This document shows, in pieces, positions 8,716 through 17,613 of a stretch of 64,000 nt of DNA. Each line of letters starts with the position of its first letter. Within the stretch, counting starts at the first letter, position 1. A program made the translations under genes and the position numbers. The notes beneath the pieces are model-generated. The model ran no database searches and was not told the DNA's origin. It saw only the letters and a program-made list of their open reading frames with translations. Origin of the DNA: Marinobacter sediminum (GTDB lineage Bacteria > Pseudomonadota > Gammaproteobacteria > Pseudomonadales > Oleiphilaceae); assembly GCF_016820575.1 (NCBI RefSeq), contig NZ_JAEMQH010000001.1, forward strand, positions 310,001 through 374,000. Direction: 5' to 3'.

Positions 8716-10644
8716 TTAGAATGAGTAAGAGACGGAGGCCGCGATGAAATCACGATCGTTGGTCTCGTTGTAATCGCCGCCAAAATAGTTGGTGTAACTG
8801 ATGTTGGCTTTGTAAGCGTTCTGGTAAGTGGCCTCGAGCCCCAGACCAATCGACTTGTTGCCTTCCTTGAAGTTGCCGCCTGGATCCGGCGCGTAACCTT
8901 TCACGTCGTGGCTCCAGAACAGCCTTGGACGCATGTTGATACCGGCCACGGCATCCGGGTAATCCCAGACAAACAGGGTCCGGTAACCCCAGGAGAACGA
9001 GGTCGTGAAGCCGTCGCCGCCACAGTTGGTCGGATTGATATTCAGGCGGGTCGGATCGCCAGACGCGCGGGTCGGATCGTCCTGGTTACCGTTGTCAGGG
9101 CCACTGCTACAGAAATCGCCGGTGAAGTTCTCACCTTCCAGCGGTACCGGACCCACACCGTAGATACCAGAGCGGCCGTAGCGGGCCTCAGACTTATCCG
9201 CCAGGTCGTGTACATAGGTCGCACCGACTTCCGCCACGATGATGAAGCGGGCTGCACCCATGACACGGTCAATGAAGTGGATTGCGGTGGCCTGAGCCTG
9301 GGACACGCCGTAACGGTCGTAGCCATCAACCGCGGTACCTGCGTAGGTACCACCTTTATCGGCCCGGCGCTGTTCCAGCTTACTGATGATCTGGCCATCG
9401 GGACCGCGCTGCTGCAGGCCACCGTAGATCAGCTCAAAGGTGTTCCACTGGATCGGCATGTTCGGACGGTAGCTGTACTCCGCGCCGAGCGAAGTGCCGG
9501 TGGGCAGCGTGGTGTTGATGCTCACGCCGTAGAGGTCGATACCCTTGGGATACTCGATGAAGTAGCTCGGGAACCGGGATGCAGGCTTGCTCGGATCAAA
9601 CTGCTGGGTTTCGTCCGCATCCGACGGGTTGTTCACCACACCACTGATGTACGGCAGGCGGCTGTGGTAACGGGTGTAGTACACACCGAACTCAGCGTTC
9701 AAATCCGTGGCAAAGTAGCGTGCCGCGACACCGAACTGGTCCTTATCGCCGGGCTCTTTATCGCCAATGCGGGGCGCGATAAAGCCTTCTTCGAAGGCCT
9801 GGGAATCCGGCACCTGACCGGCCAGCAGTACCGGGCCACAGCCGTCGGCCGCTACGTCGGCAGACGAGAAGAAGGTGCCGCAATCGTCGATGCGGAACGG
9901 CTCCCAATCGGTCTGAACAAAGGCTTCAACGGTAATTTCTTCAGTCACACCCGCTGAGGTGTAGAGCATCTCAACCGGCAGCAGTACGTCTTTCAGCTCG
10001 GCACCTGGGGCACGGAACGCCGGCACGTCGATCGGGCTGACAGCGTTGATACCACCCAGGATGAAGGTACTTTCACCCCAGTTGACCACCTGACGGCCGT
10101 AACGGATGGATACCGGGGTATCGCCGAAGTACCAGTCGGTGAACACGTAGGCATCCAGCAGATCAACGCCGGAAGCATTGTCTTTTGCCTCGGGGTTCAG
10201 CTCACGCTGCTGGCCCACCGGGTCCGTTGCACGCGGGTTATCCTTGAGCTCGAAGTCGTAGTAGTAGCTGGCACGGGCCAAGGCACCGACCCGGGTCAGG
10301 GTGTCGCTGTCTGGCGCGTAGTCCAGGAACAGCTCACTGCGACCCCGGGCGATCGTGGAGTAGGGCTCGTTCTTCTCAAAGTTCAGGTTACCGTCGTCGA
10401 AGTTGTTGGACGACGCACCTTCGTTGCTGAACGCGAATTCCGGGCCCAGGTTACCCTGGGTGATCAGGCTTTTGTCCTGATTTTCCAAACGGTAGGCGGT
10501 ACCTACGGTCAGCGTGGTGCTGAAGGAGGCATCAATCTCGTAGATGCTGAAATCGAAGGCTGCTGCCGAGGCCGAAAGGCAGGCCAGTTTCACAGCCACT
10601 GCCAGGCGAATCGATTTGGGCAGCTTGGAGTTTTTTGTTGTCAT
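8716..10644 (-). CDS. DUF1302 family outer-membrane beta-barrel protein
   Basis: 642 residues from the ATG with a GGAG site; an upstream GTG-type extension is less likely. A signal peptide ends near residue 28 (SASAAAFDF). The mature protein is rich in alternating polar and aromatic beta-strands and ends in a terminal phenylalanine (VSYSF), the hallmark recognised by the BAM machinery. Several paired-cysteine loops (CGTFFSSADVAADGC, CSSG and NPTNCGGDG regions) look extracellular. It is probably an outer-membrane channel for a hydrophobic compound or its products. It sits between the lipase gene and the DUF1329 gene, supporting a joint role in envelope lipid traffic. Confidence 0.9.
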   Translation of the reverse strand: MTTKNSKLPKSIRLAVAVKLACLSASAAAFDFSIYEIDASFSTTLTVGTAYRLENQDKSLITQGNLGPEFAFSNEGASSNNFDDGNLNFEKNEPYSTIARGRSELFLDYAPDSDTLTRVGALARASYYYDFELKDNPRATDPVGQQRELNPEAKDNASGVDLLDAYVFTDWYFGDTPVSIRYGRQVVNWGESTFILGGINAVSPIDVPAFRAPGAELKDVLLPVEMLYTSAGVTEEITVEAFVQTDWEPFRIDDCGTFFSSADVAADGCGPVLLAGQVPDSQAFEEGFIAPRIGDKEPGDKDQFGVAARYFATDLNAEFGVYYTRYHSRLPYISGVVNNPSDADETQQFDPSKPASRFPSYFIEYPKGIDLYGVSINTTLPTGTSLGAEYSYRPNMPIQWNTFELIYGGLQQRGPDGQIISKLEQRRADKGGTYAGTAVDGYDRYGVSQAQATAIHFIDRVMGAARFIIVAEVGATYVHDLADKSEARYGRSGIYGVGPVPLEGENFTGDFCSSGPDNGNQDDPTRASGDPTRLNINPTNCGGDGFTTSFSWGYRTLFVWDYPDAVAGINMRPRLFWSHDVKGYAPDPGGNFKEGNKSIGLGLEATYQNAYKANISYTNYFGGDYNETNDRDFIAASVSYSF

Positions 10645-10767
10645 TGCGCTTGCTCCGCAAGTTTTGGGCAAAGCCTCCCCCATATGGCGAGGCTAACGCC
10701 CTGATTTACTGGGTTTCGAATGGTTTCCGGGGTAAGGTGGCCCCATGGTACGGGCCACTCCCTGTAA

Positions 10768-13761
10768 TTAGGCGCCGAAGATATCTCCGATGATGTCGCC
10801 GGCACCGCCACCGGTGTCACCATCGCCACCTGAATCGCCACCAGAGCCGCCATCGCTGCCGTCACCGGCATCGCTGTTGCCCTCGGCGGAGCAGTCGGTG
10901 CCAGAAGTGTCTGCGCCCTTGACCACACAGGGGTTGTCAACGGTCAGGTTGTCCTCGCCATCCTGGGTGAACAGTTCCAGCATCTGTGCAGTCATTTCGG
11001 AGAACACCGCACTTGAAGAGAAGGCGTCCGCGCCCTTCTGACCGGCGGAAATCGGATTCCCGTGGGAACCTTCGAGGTACCGAGTGATCAGCGGAAGGGT
11101 TGCACCGGCATCCGGCGTGGATTCAGCATTCATCGCAGCCGCCAACGGATCCGTGCCCGCCAGAGGCATATTCTCGCCCTCAATCACGAAACCGGTTTCC
11201 GGAATGGTGGTCGCCAGCGGCCCAAGCAGGTATTCAACCGCATCCGCCGCATTTGGAATCGTGTCATCGGTCGGACGGTCGGCGTCGTCTGGAACCCCGA
11301 CAATCTCGGTCAGCAACACGCGCTCATCTTTATACAGCGGCGCAAAGGCGGTCGGATCGGCGGAATCCAGCAAGCCCTGGAACACGTTGAAGTAGATGTT
11401 CAACTCGGTCCGGCCCTGGGTCAGGATGCCGTCGGAGGCGTCATCCAGGCCAGGCAATACACGGGGCGCCACGGATTGGGAGTTCTCCACCAGGCGCGTG
11501 AAGCCACCGCCAGTATTGAAGAAATTGGACGCCGTGATCGGGTTCAGGTTGGCGTTGTCGGCAGCAGCAACGTTGGTCACGTAGGGCACGGCCGCGCCGC
11601 CCATGCCGCTCAGGGAGTGGGTTACAAAGTAGACTCGGTCGGTGTTGATCTGCAGACCGTTGGTGCAGGGACCACAGTCATTGATGGCATCCTCAATGGC
11701 TTGCAGCGACGCATTGACATTAAGCAGGTCCAGAGCGCCCTGGCGCATGTTGTCACGGGTATTGGCGTAGTTGGCAAAGTTCAGGAACAGGCTGCCAGAC
11801 TCGGGAGCTTCAAGTTCTGCGGCCGCAACTGCATTCAGATCTGCGTCGGCAGCAAAGCCGAAGTGACGCTCTGTAGCCTCGGCTGAAGCTCCGTCCTGCG
11901 AGCTGATGGGCGTGAGCCCGACAATGCCGGTATCGAAAATGCCGTGCAGCGGTTGGTCAATACCAATGGTTACGAAGCAATCATCAGCCGCCTCAGCAAT
12001 ACAGGTAAGACCCGCGGCCGTGGCCAATGGCAGGATCGCAGAGCGGTCCGTGGTGGCCGCATGCTGATAGATAATGACCGGGAATCCGCCAGCCGGCGTT
12101 GCCTGGGTGTCCTCTGGCGCTGCAACCACGATCGGAACCGAAGTATCAGCGGTTTTGCCGGCGAACGGGAAACGGTAGGAAATACGATCAGACGGTGCCG
12201 CATCCAGGCTCTCCTCTCCGGAGAAATCAGCCGACTGCCAGCTAGACGTCTTCAGGACATCACCACTGCCTTCTTCCGGCAGGGCCTGATAATAGGGCAG
12301 CGTGATCTCGCCCTCATAAACGCGAATATCCAGGTCGACCGCGAGCCCTCCCAGACCAACACTCTGGCGCAGAGCCGGATTCACATCCCCGCCCTCTTTC
12401 TCACTGAAAATGGTCACCGAACGCGGCTTGGGGGAATCCAGCACAGCATCGGCCGCGGTGGCCATGGCCGTCGCGTCCGCTTCGACATCGATATTGGCGT
12501 CGGTGGCCATAGCGGTCGCAACCTGAATGGCGTGAGCCAGGCGACGGTCAGCGTCTTCATCCGCCACGACGTCGCTGTACTCCACGGCCGTACCACTGGT
12601 GTTGGCATCGGTGAGGATGGTGGCGAGCGCCTCGTCGTACAGACGGAACGAGGTATCGGTCAGCGTCGCGAAAATCGCAGAGTTCAGGTTCGCCTCGGCA
12701 GTGCTTGCGCCCTCAGCCAGGGGCTGATCGCTCAGGTTATAGAAGCCGTTAACCAGCTTCACCAGCTCTTCCTGACGCTGGGAAATCTGCAGGGAAGATC
12801 GGAAGAAGGTGACTGGGGCCGCGTTGGCCAACAGCACGTCTTCAACCGCCGTGGTGGTGATGGTGGTGGCGTAAGGCACGTCCGCGAAGGTGGCACCGAA
12901 GTCGGCGGACTCAGCGAATTCACGTTTGAAGTCGAAGTAGTCCGCCGCCAGCTTACGGGCCGGCAGCATGGCATCGCGGAACGGTGCGAATGCGCCATTC
13001 GACAAAATCCGGTCCGGATCAGCAACGGATTGGTAAGTGGGGGAGCCGACCAGCGGTTCTCCGTTGGCGTCCACAATGTCGTTGGTCACAGCCAGCACAT
13101 ACTGGGTCTTGGCGGCCAGCGGGGTCAGCGGCAGGACCCGGATCAGGTTGTTCTGGCCACCATCGATATCCAGCAACTCAACCCGGACCTTTTCAGTCAG
13201 CAGGTCGCTGAAGATGGCGTCGGCTTCAGCCGTGTTACCCGCTTCTTCAAGACGCAGGGCTTCCCGATAACGGGCAGCCGGGGTCAGGCCCGGTGCTTCG
13301 GCATTCAGCGCCTTGACGGCATCGCCACTGGCGTACTCGACGGGGATCAGGAACACATTCTGGTTCGGATTCGGCACCACTTTGCCATCAACCTCAACGA
13401 AGCCCTGAGCATCCAGCGTTTGCTGGCTGTCGAGACTGGCGCTGATTTTAATGTCGATCGGAGCAAGAACAGAGGCCCCATCCAGAAACCCGATACCCTG
13501 AGTCACCGGGTTGGCCGGGTCGGTTCCGTTCAGCATGGTGCCGTCGTTGACTTCACTCAGGCCAAACAGCGCATCGCTTGGAATGACAAATTCGGTTTTC
13601 AGCGGATCAAACAGTGGGTGAGTGCCTTTAACGGTAAGGCTGCCGTTGATTGTGTACTGGGGGTTGGCGTTCTTATTTGTTTGACCACCGCTGTCAAGAC
13701 AGCCTGTCAAACCTAGCGTGGCTGCCGACACGGCAGTGAACAACACGTTGCGGATAAACAT
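10768..13761 (-). CDS. Pla-1/cef-type surface lipoprotein lipase
   Basis: 997 residues. The signal peptide ends in the lipobox LTGC with Cys21 as lipidated residue, so the protein is membrane-anchored, likely at the cell surface. An N-terminal region (about 40-330) resembles the beta-rich N-domain of Pla-1/cef extracellular lipases. An alpha/beta-hydrolase domain follows, with the nucleophile Ser716 in THSLSGMGG and a probable catalytic His in EGSHGNPIS near residue 915. The C-terminus (about 955-997) is a low-complexity Gly/Asp/Ser tail. I chose the ATG at 13761, with an AAGGTGA site, over a TTG two codons upstream. It leads the DUF1302-DUF1329 operon. Confidence 0.88.
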   Translation of the reverse strand: MFIRNVLFTAVSAATLGLTGCLDSGGQTNKNANPQYTINGSLTVKGTHPLFDPLKTEFVIPSDALFGLSEVNDGTMLNGTDPANPVTQGIGFLDGASVLAPIDIKISASLDSQQTLDAQGFVEVDGKVVPNPNQNVFLIPVEYASGDAVKALNAEAPGLTPAARYREALRLEEAGNTAEADAIFSDLLTEKVRVELLDIDGGQNNLIRVLPLTPLAAKTQYVLAVTNDIVDANGEPLVGSPTYQSVADPDRILSNGAFAPFRDAMLPARKLAADYFDFKREFAESADFGATFADVPYATTITTTAVEDVLLANAAPVTFFRSSLQISQRQEELVKLVNGFYNLSDQPLAEGASTAEANLNSAIFATLTDTSFRLYDEALATILTDANTSGTAVEYSDVVADEDADRRLAHAIQVATAMATDANIDVEADATAMATAADAVLDSPKPRSVTIFSEKEGGDVNPALRQSVGLGGLAVDLDIRVYEGEITLPYYQALPEEGSGDVLKTSSWQSADFSGEESLDAAPSDRISYRFPFAGKTADTSVPIVVAAPEDTQATPAGGFPVIIYQHAATTDRSAILPLATAAGLTCIAEAADDCFVTIGIDQPLHGIFDTGIVGLTPISSQDGASAEATERHFGFAADADLNAVAAAELEAPESGSLFLNFANYANTRDNMRQGALDLLNVNASLQAIEDAINDCGPCTNGLQINTDRVYFVTHSLSGMGGAAVPYVTNVAAADNANLNPITASNFFNTGGGFTRLVENSQSVAPRVLPGLDDASDGILTQGRTELNIYFNVFQGLLDSADPTAFAPLYKDERVLLTEIVGVPDDADRPTDDTIPNAADAVEYLLGPLATTIPETGFVIEGENMPLAGTDPLAAAMNAESTPDAGATLPLITRYLEGSHGNPISAGQKGADAFSSSAVFSEMTAQMLELFTQDGEDNLTVDNPCVVKGADTSGTDCSAEGNSDAGDGSDGGSGGDSGGDGDTGGGAGDIIGDIFGA

Positions 13762-14047
13762 ACTCAATCACCTTTTAGGGTTTTTTGTAGTTCAGCGGAT
13801 CCTTCGCCTTTGGGATCCTTCCACGTAGGTCTAATTGCAATGGTTCCAACCTTAGTCGGATTTTTTACGGGAAATCTCGTATTTTTTTGTACTGAAGTGT
13901 GTCCGAACGGTTCTACCGAGGGTTTTTTTTTGCAGTTTCGGCATACCCCTGAAGTGCCCACACTGGTAAACTCGGCGCTACTAATAGCAACAACATCAGT
14001 TTTCTACAGCATGCTGCCCAAGCACGGGCATCATCAGGGGTACACGT

Positions 14048-14635
14048 TTGGCCTTGCTTCCTTTTCGCCAGTCCAAGTCAAAACGCTTCGAGCGCCTGGT
14101 CCACCCACACCTTCGAACCTTGCATACGTTTGCCTTTCGATTGACGGGCAACCAGCACGATGCAGAAGACCTCGTGCAGGATGTCGTGACCAAACTGTTC
14201 CCAAAAGTGGACGAGCTTGAGCAAGTGGAAGAGCTGCGACCCTGGCTGCACCGAGTGTTGTACCGCCACTTTGTGGATACCCTGCGCAAACGTCCGACTG
14301 GCCGTGAAACCAGCGCCAGCGCCCTGGATCGGCCAGACCAGCAGACCACGTTCCTCGAATCACTGCCCGGCAATGAATTGGACCCCATGAGCCACACTGA
14401 TAACGATCGGCAGAGCACCCTGCTCCGTCGGATGATCAGTGAATTACAGCCCGACCAGCGAACCCTCTTGCTCATGCACGACTCCGAGGGATGGCGCCAG
14501 GAAGACATTGCCGAAGTTTTGGGCGTACCTCTGGGAACCATCAAATCCAGACTTCATCGAGTACGTGCTCAACTGCGCGAAAAATTGCAAAGGGAATTGG
14601 AACCTTTTGAGACACCGAGACGTGGATGTCAGTGA
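14048..14635 (+). CDS. ECF-subfamily RNA polymerase sigma factor
   Basis: 195 residues. Region 2 (about 15-80) contains LTGNQHDAEDLVQDVV for core and -10 binding. Region 4 (about 125-185) contains the helix-turn-helix EDIAEVLGVPLGTIKSRLHR for -35 recognition. It directs polymerase to an envelope or stress regulon. The start is TTG with an AGGGG site seven bases upstream. The next gene, 10 bp downstream, is a membrane anti-sigma factor, so the sigma factor is probably held inactive at the membrane until a signal arrives. The gene is divergent from the lipase operon, with a 280-bp AT-rich gap holding the promoters. Confidence 0.93.
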   Translation: MALLPFRQSKSKRFERLVHPHLRTLHTFAFRLTGNQHDAEDLVQDVVTKLFPKVDELEQVEELRPWLHRVLYRHFVDTLRKRPTGRETSASALDRPDQQTTFLESLPGNELDPMSHTDNDRQSTLLRRMISELQPDQRTLLLMHDSEGWRQEDIAEVLGVPLGTIKSRLHRVRAQLREKLQRELEPFETPRRGCQ

Positions 14636-14645
14636 GGTGAATGCG

Positions 14646-15299
14646 ATGAACTGCAGCGACTTTAAAGATAATGTTGATGCCCTGGCCGCTGGCGAGGTGT
14701 CTGAAACGACCGAACGCACCCTGCGCGACCACGCAGCATCGTGCAACGATTGCGCTATGGCCCTGGCCACCGCGCAGTACATTGCCGAACAGCTGGCTGG
14801 TGATCGTGCGCCCGAACCTGACAGCGACTTTGAATCGCGCATCCTGAACCAGGCGACCGGGCGAACCAGAAAATCCGGCCATGCCCCTGTCTGGGGCGGC
14901 GCGATTGCAGCGGCACTGGCGGTGGGCGTCTTTATTGGCAGCCAGTTTTCGGCGCCGCCAGCAGGTGTAGATACCGAGGTGGCCGACAGCGCGCTGCCCG
15001 CATCGAAAGAAATAGCCAGCCCGCAACAGCAGACGGTCCGTGTGGCTTTTACGTCTGCGCAAGCGGTTGAGAATGTAACGCTTACTCTTGAATTGCCGCC
15101 CAACATGGAGCTCACTCCGTTCCCTGGGCGCCATAAGGTGAGCTGGAAAGTGAACCTGAAACCCGGAGACAATCTGCTGGCACTGCCGGTGAACGTGCTC
15201 TTCCCGGGCGAAGGGACGCTCGTTGCCCACCTGGGCGATGGCGAAAAGAGAAAGACCTTTAAAACTGACATTGGCAAACCAATGGAGCCATCGTCATGA
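14646..15299 (+). CDS. Membrane anti-sigma factor with zinc-finger motif and extracytoplasmic domain
   Basis: 217 residues from the ATG directly after the sigma gene; the longer in-frame extension overlaps the sigma gene and has no ribosome site. The cytoplasmic part has the ZAS-type pattern Cys3, His29, Cys33, Cys36 (DHAASCNDC). One transmembrane helix spans about 82-101. The outer domain (about 135-215) is beta-rich, with the pattern VENVTLTLELPPNMEL and GDNLLALPVNVLF typical of an immunoglobulin-like fold. It probably binds the upstream ECF factor and senses an envelope signal. It overlaps the next gene by 4 bp, so translation is coupled. Confidence 0.88.
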   Translation: MNCSDFKDNVDALAAGEVSETTERTLRDHAASCNDCAMALATAQYIAEQLAGDRAPEPDSDFESRILNQATGRTRKSGHAPVWGGAIAAALAVGVFIGSQFSAPPAGVDTEVADSALPASKEIASPQQQTVRVAFTSAQAVENVTLTLELPPNMELTPFPGRHKVSWKVNLKPGDNLLALPVNVLFPGEGTLVAHLGDGEKRKTFKTDIGKPMEPSS

Positions 15300-15766
15300 C
15301 AGCATGGAAGATACAGACTTCACTGCTCACCAAAGCCCTCTTGATGGGACTGCTGTTGGCGCCGGGGTTGGCGGCGGCACAATCGGATCTCGACATCACC
15401 ATGCGCATGGTTGCGGATGATGAAGAGCTTGATTCCTCGTTTGTGCAGGAAATGCAGATTCCGGATTCGGTCACCGAGCTGGAAAGTAATGAAGGCTTCG
15501 AGACCCTGGATGCAAGCGAGCTCTCAACGGAAGCCCAAGAGCTGTCCGAGAGCCTCTCGCTGCAAGCCCGAGAAACACGAGATGCTCTGGGCGTTGAGCT
15601 GCCGGGTGAATCTGAGCTTGAACAACCGGGCATTGAATTGCCGGGGGTAGACCTGCCTGGAGGCGACATGCCTGAGCCGGGTCTGCCTATTGGCGAACTG
15701 CCGGATACCGACCTGGATCTGCTGAAAGACGGCACCTCCACTATCGACGGCGTTACCGGCCAATAA
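15296..15766 (+). CDS. Small secreted acidic protein with Leu-Pro-Gly repeats, unknown function
   Basis: 156 residues. The signal peptide (1-28) ends in GLAAAQ. The mature protein is strongly acidic. Residues 40-95 look helical (Glu/Ser/Leu rich). Residues 98-135 form a run of short repeats of the form (E/D)LPG, with ELPGESEL, ELPGVDLPGGDMPEPGLP and ELPDTDL. I know no family with this pattern. It is translationally coupled to the anti-sigma gene (ATGA overlap), so it may be a ligand, an inhibitor or a product of the sigma-controlled pathway. Periplasmic or surface location is inferred. Confidence 0.75.
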   Translation: MTAWKIQTSLLTKALLMGLLLAPGLAAAQSDLDITMRMVADDEELDSSFVQEMQIPDSVTELESNEGFETLDASELSTEAQELSESLSLQARETRDALGVELPGESELEQPGIELPGVDLPGGDMPEPGLPIGELPDTDLDLLKDGTSTIDGVTGQ

Positions 15767-15769
15767 AAA

Positions 15770-15796
15770 GAGCTTGCCCAATACCTCAGCAAGCTC
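15770..15796 (+). terminator. Hairpin ending the sigma/anti-sigma operon
   Basis: GAGCTTGC and GCAAGCTC pair as a perfect 8-bp stem with an 11-base loop, four bases after the stop codon. There is no T run after it, so termination may be weak and leave some readthrough into the TPR-barrel gene. Confidence 0.45.
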
Positions 15797-15938
15797 CCCG
15801 GATGCGTAACGGAGCCGTTTACGTACTCTTCCCTATTGCTATGTGATTTATCCCTTAGTGTGCTAGGTTAAACCTTTCGTGCCAGAGACATGGGACGTTC
15901 GATGTGCTTAACCTTTTCCAGCTTCGAGGGAAATCCGC

Positions 15939-17252
15939 TTGTTGTCTCGACTTTCTTTGCTGCTGTTGATGCTGTGCCTACTCGCGCAAGGAACAGCCAT
16001 TGCCGACACCGAAACCTCGACAGCCAAACAGCAGATGCGAGCGGGCATCACCGCCTTTCAGAACAACAATCTTGAGCAGGCCCGGAAGCTCCTGGAGGCC
16101 GCCGCAACCAAGCTTGATTCCCGAGCCCTGACCTACAACCTCGGTGTGCTCTATTACAAGCTGGGCGAGTATGACCTGGCGGAGAACAAGTTTCGCCAAC
16201 TCCTGGACACCAAACAACGCGGACTCGCCTTCTATAACATGGGCTTGGTAGCGCTGGCCCAGGACAACCCTCGTAAAGCCCGTGCCGCCTTCCGCAATGC
16301 CGCCATTGAAGGCGCCGAAGACAAACTCGGCAAACTGGCACGCGCCCAACTTAAAGATCTGGGCGATATGCCACCTCCCCGCCAATGGCAGGGCCTGATT
16401 TCCCTTGCCGGTGGCTATGAAGAAAACATCGGACTTTTCCCGGACACCGCTCCAAGCAGTGTCGACGACAGCTTTCTGGAATCCGTCGGCGTGGTCTCCG
16501 GCTACCCGTTGCGCAAAGGCAACGATGCCATGAAGGCGCAGTTGCAGCTGTATGGTCGGCAGTACGCTGACGAACAGGATTTCAACACCCACCTTGTTCG
16601 TCTCGACACGGCCTGGGAACGGTCATCTGCGCCTTATCGATTCAGCCTTGGCATTGGCGGCGACCAGCTCTGGCGGGGCGGCAGCACCCAGGAACAACGG
16701 GCCCGACTGTCCGGCCAAGTTGTCACCAGTGCCTGCCAGCTTAGGTCCGAAGCCGCTCGCTGCACGATTTCATTGGATGCCGAACAGGTTTATGCGGACA
16801 CCCGACTCGACGCCTACGACGGCCAGCACTACCGACTGGACCTGCGCTATAAAGCCAAACAGGATGCCTGGCGCGGCGATGTCCGCTATCGGTTGGATTA
16901 CGACGATCGGGAAAACTTCGACACCGGCACCGAGTTTTACAGCGTCTCGCCAATGGGTCAGACCCTGAAACTGGGTATTGGCTACGCCTTCACGCCAGCC
17001 TTCGAGCTGGGCATGTCGGCAGGTTATCGCCTCAATTATTACCGAAGCGCTCACCGGCTGCAGACGGCCGAGGGCTTGCAGGTGATTAACCGCAAGGATC
17101 ACCGCTATACGGTGGGCATTGATGGCGAATACCGGGTGAACCGAACGCTTTCCCTGTTGCTGGATGTTCAGCAGGTGGAGAACGACAGCAACATTGCCCG
17201 CTACGATTACGATCGGCACACCGCCAGCGTGGGCGTTGCCGTTCGCCTCTAA
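15939..17252 (+). CDS. Outer-membrane protein with N-terminal TPR repeats and C-terminal beta-barrel
   Basis: 437 residues. The start is TTG with a GAGGG site. The signal peptide ends near residue 22 (AIADTE). Residues 28-140 hold about three TPR-like repeats (AFQNNNLEQARKLLEAA, LGVLYYKLGEYDLAENKF, NMGLVALAQDNPRKARAAF). Residues 150-437 are alternating beta-strands ending in SVGVAVRL, as in an outer-membrane barrel. This architecture recalls surface-lipoprotein assembly modifiers (Slam, DUF560), although I cannot confirm membership. It follows the sigma factor cluster by 172 bp and may belong to its regulon. Confidence 0.75.
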   Translation: MLSRLSLLLLMLCLLAQGTAIADTETSTAKQQMRAGITAFQNNNLEQARKLLEAAATKLDSRALTYNLGVLYYKLGEYDLAENKFRQLLDTKQRGLAFYNMGLVALAQDNPRKARAAFRNAAIEGAEDKLGKLARAQLKDLGDMPPPRQWQGLISLAGGYEENIGLFPDTAPSSVDDSFLESVGVVSGYPLRKGNDAMKAQLQLYGRQYADEQDFNTHLVRLDTAWERSSAPYRFSLGIGGDQLWRGGSTQEQRARLSGQVVTSACQLRSEAARCTISLDAEQVYADTRLDAYDGQHYRLDLRYKAKQDAWRGDVRYRLDYDDRENFDTGTEFYSVSPMGQTLKLGIGYAFTPAFELGMSAGYRLNYYRSAHRLQTAEGLQVINRKDHRYTVGIDGEYRVNRTLSLLLDVQQVENDSNIARYDYDRHTASVGVAVRL

Positions 17253-17613
17253 CACCAGCAGCCATCCGAACTGACCTCCAGGTCCTGCCAGGGTCTGGAA
17301 ACTCCCCGGCGGTCGAACAACCGCCCCTCCCCTGCACAAAGATGATCACTGCGCACCCCAACTACCCATCAACCAACGCTACATATCATTTTTACAACCC
17401 AGTTCCGCTTGTCGGTACATACTTCCGTATAAACATTTAATCACTAGTAAATTCGCTGTTAATCCTTCCTTATAGATATCCCTTAAAGCCATTTTTATCG
17501 GTTTTAAAGGATTATGTTTCATTGACGTTGACAGGAGCGCCATCCGTGAACGATCATTGGGTAATTCTGCTATGCGGTATATATTTTCGCTGTGACGCCA
17601 AACGAGGTTGCCC
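17253..17613 (+). other. AT-rich intergenic region upstream of the paired acyl-CoA dehydrogenases
   Basis: 360 bases with no convincing gene; an 80-codon leftward frame here lacks family features and runs into the next gene. A GC hairpin lies at 17308-17325 (GGCGGT with ACCGCC). The segment 17380-17520 is markedly AT-rich for this genome. A possible sigma-70 promoter is TTGGGT (17557-17562) with TATATT (17580-17585) at 17-base spacing, about 30 bases before the ATG. Confidence 0.5.
17308..17325 (+). terminator. Weak hairpin after the TPR-barrel gene
   Basis: GGCGGT and ACCGCC form a 6-bp stem with a six-base loop, 55 bases after the stop. There is no T run, so assignment as a terminator is tentative. 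Confidence 0.3.

Noticed and set aside
11944-13716. A 590-codon open frame on the + strand
   Set aside because: It lies antisense to the lipase gene in a GC-rich region; residue composition (Arg/Gly/His-rich) and lack of domains mark it as a shadow frame.
13908-13931. Short CGGT/ACCG hairpin followed by nine T in front of the sigma factor gene
   Set aside because: The stem is only 4 bp and no gene precedes it on that strand, so it is too weak to call a terminator or attenuator.
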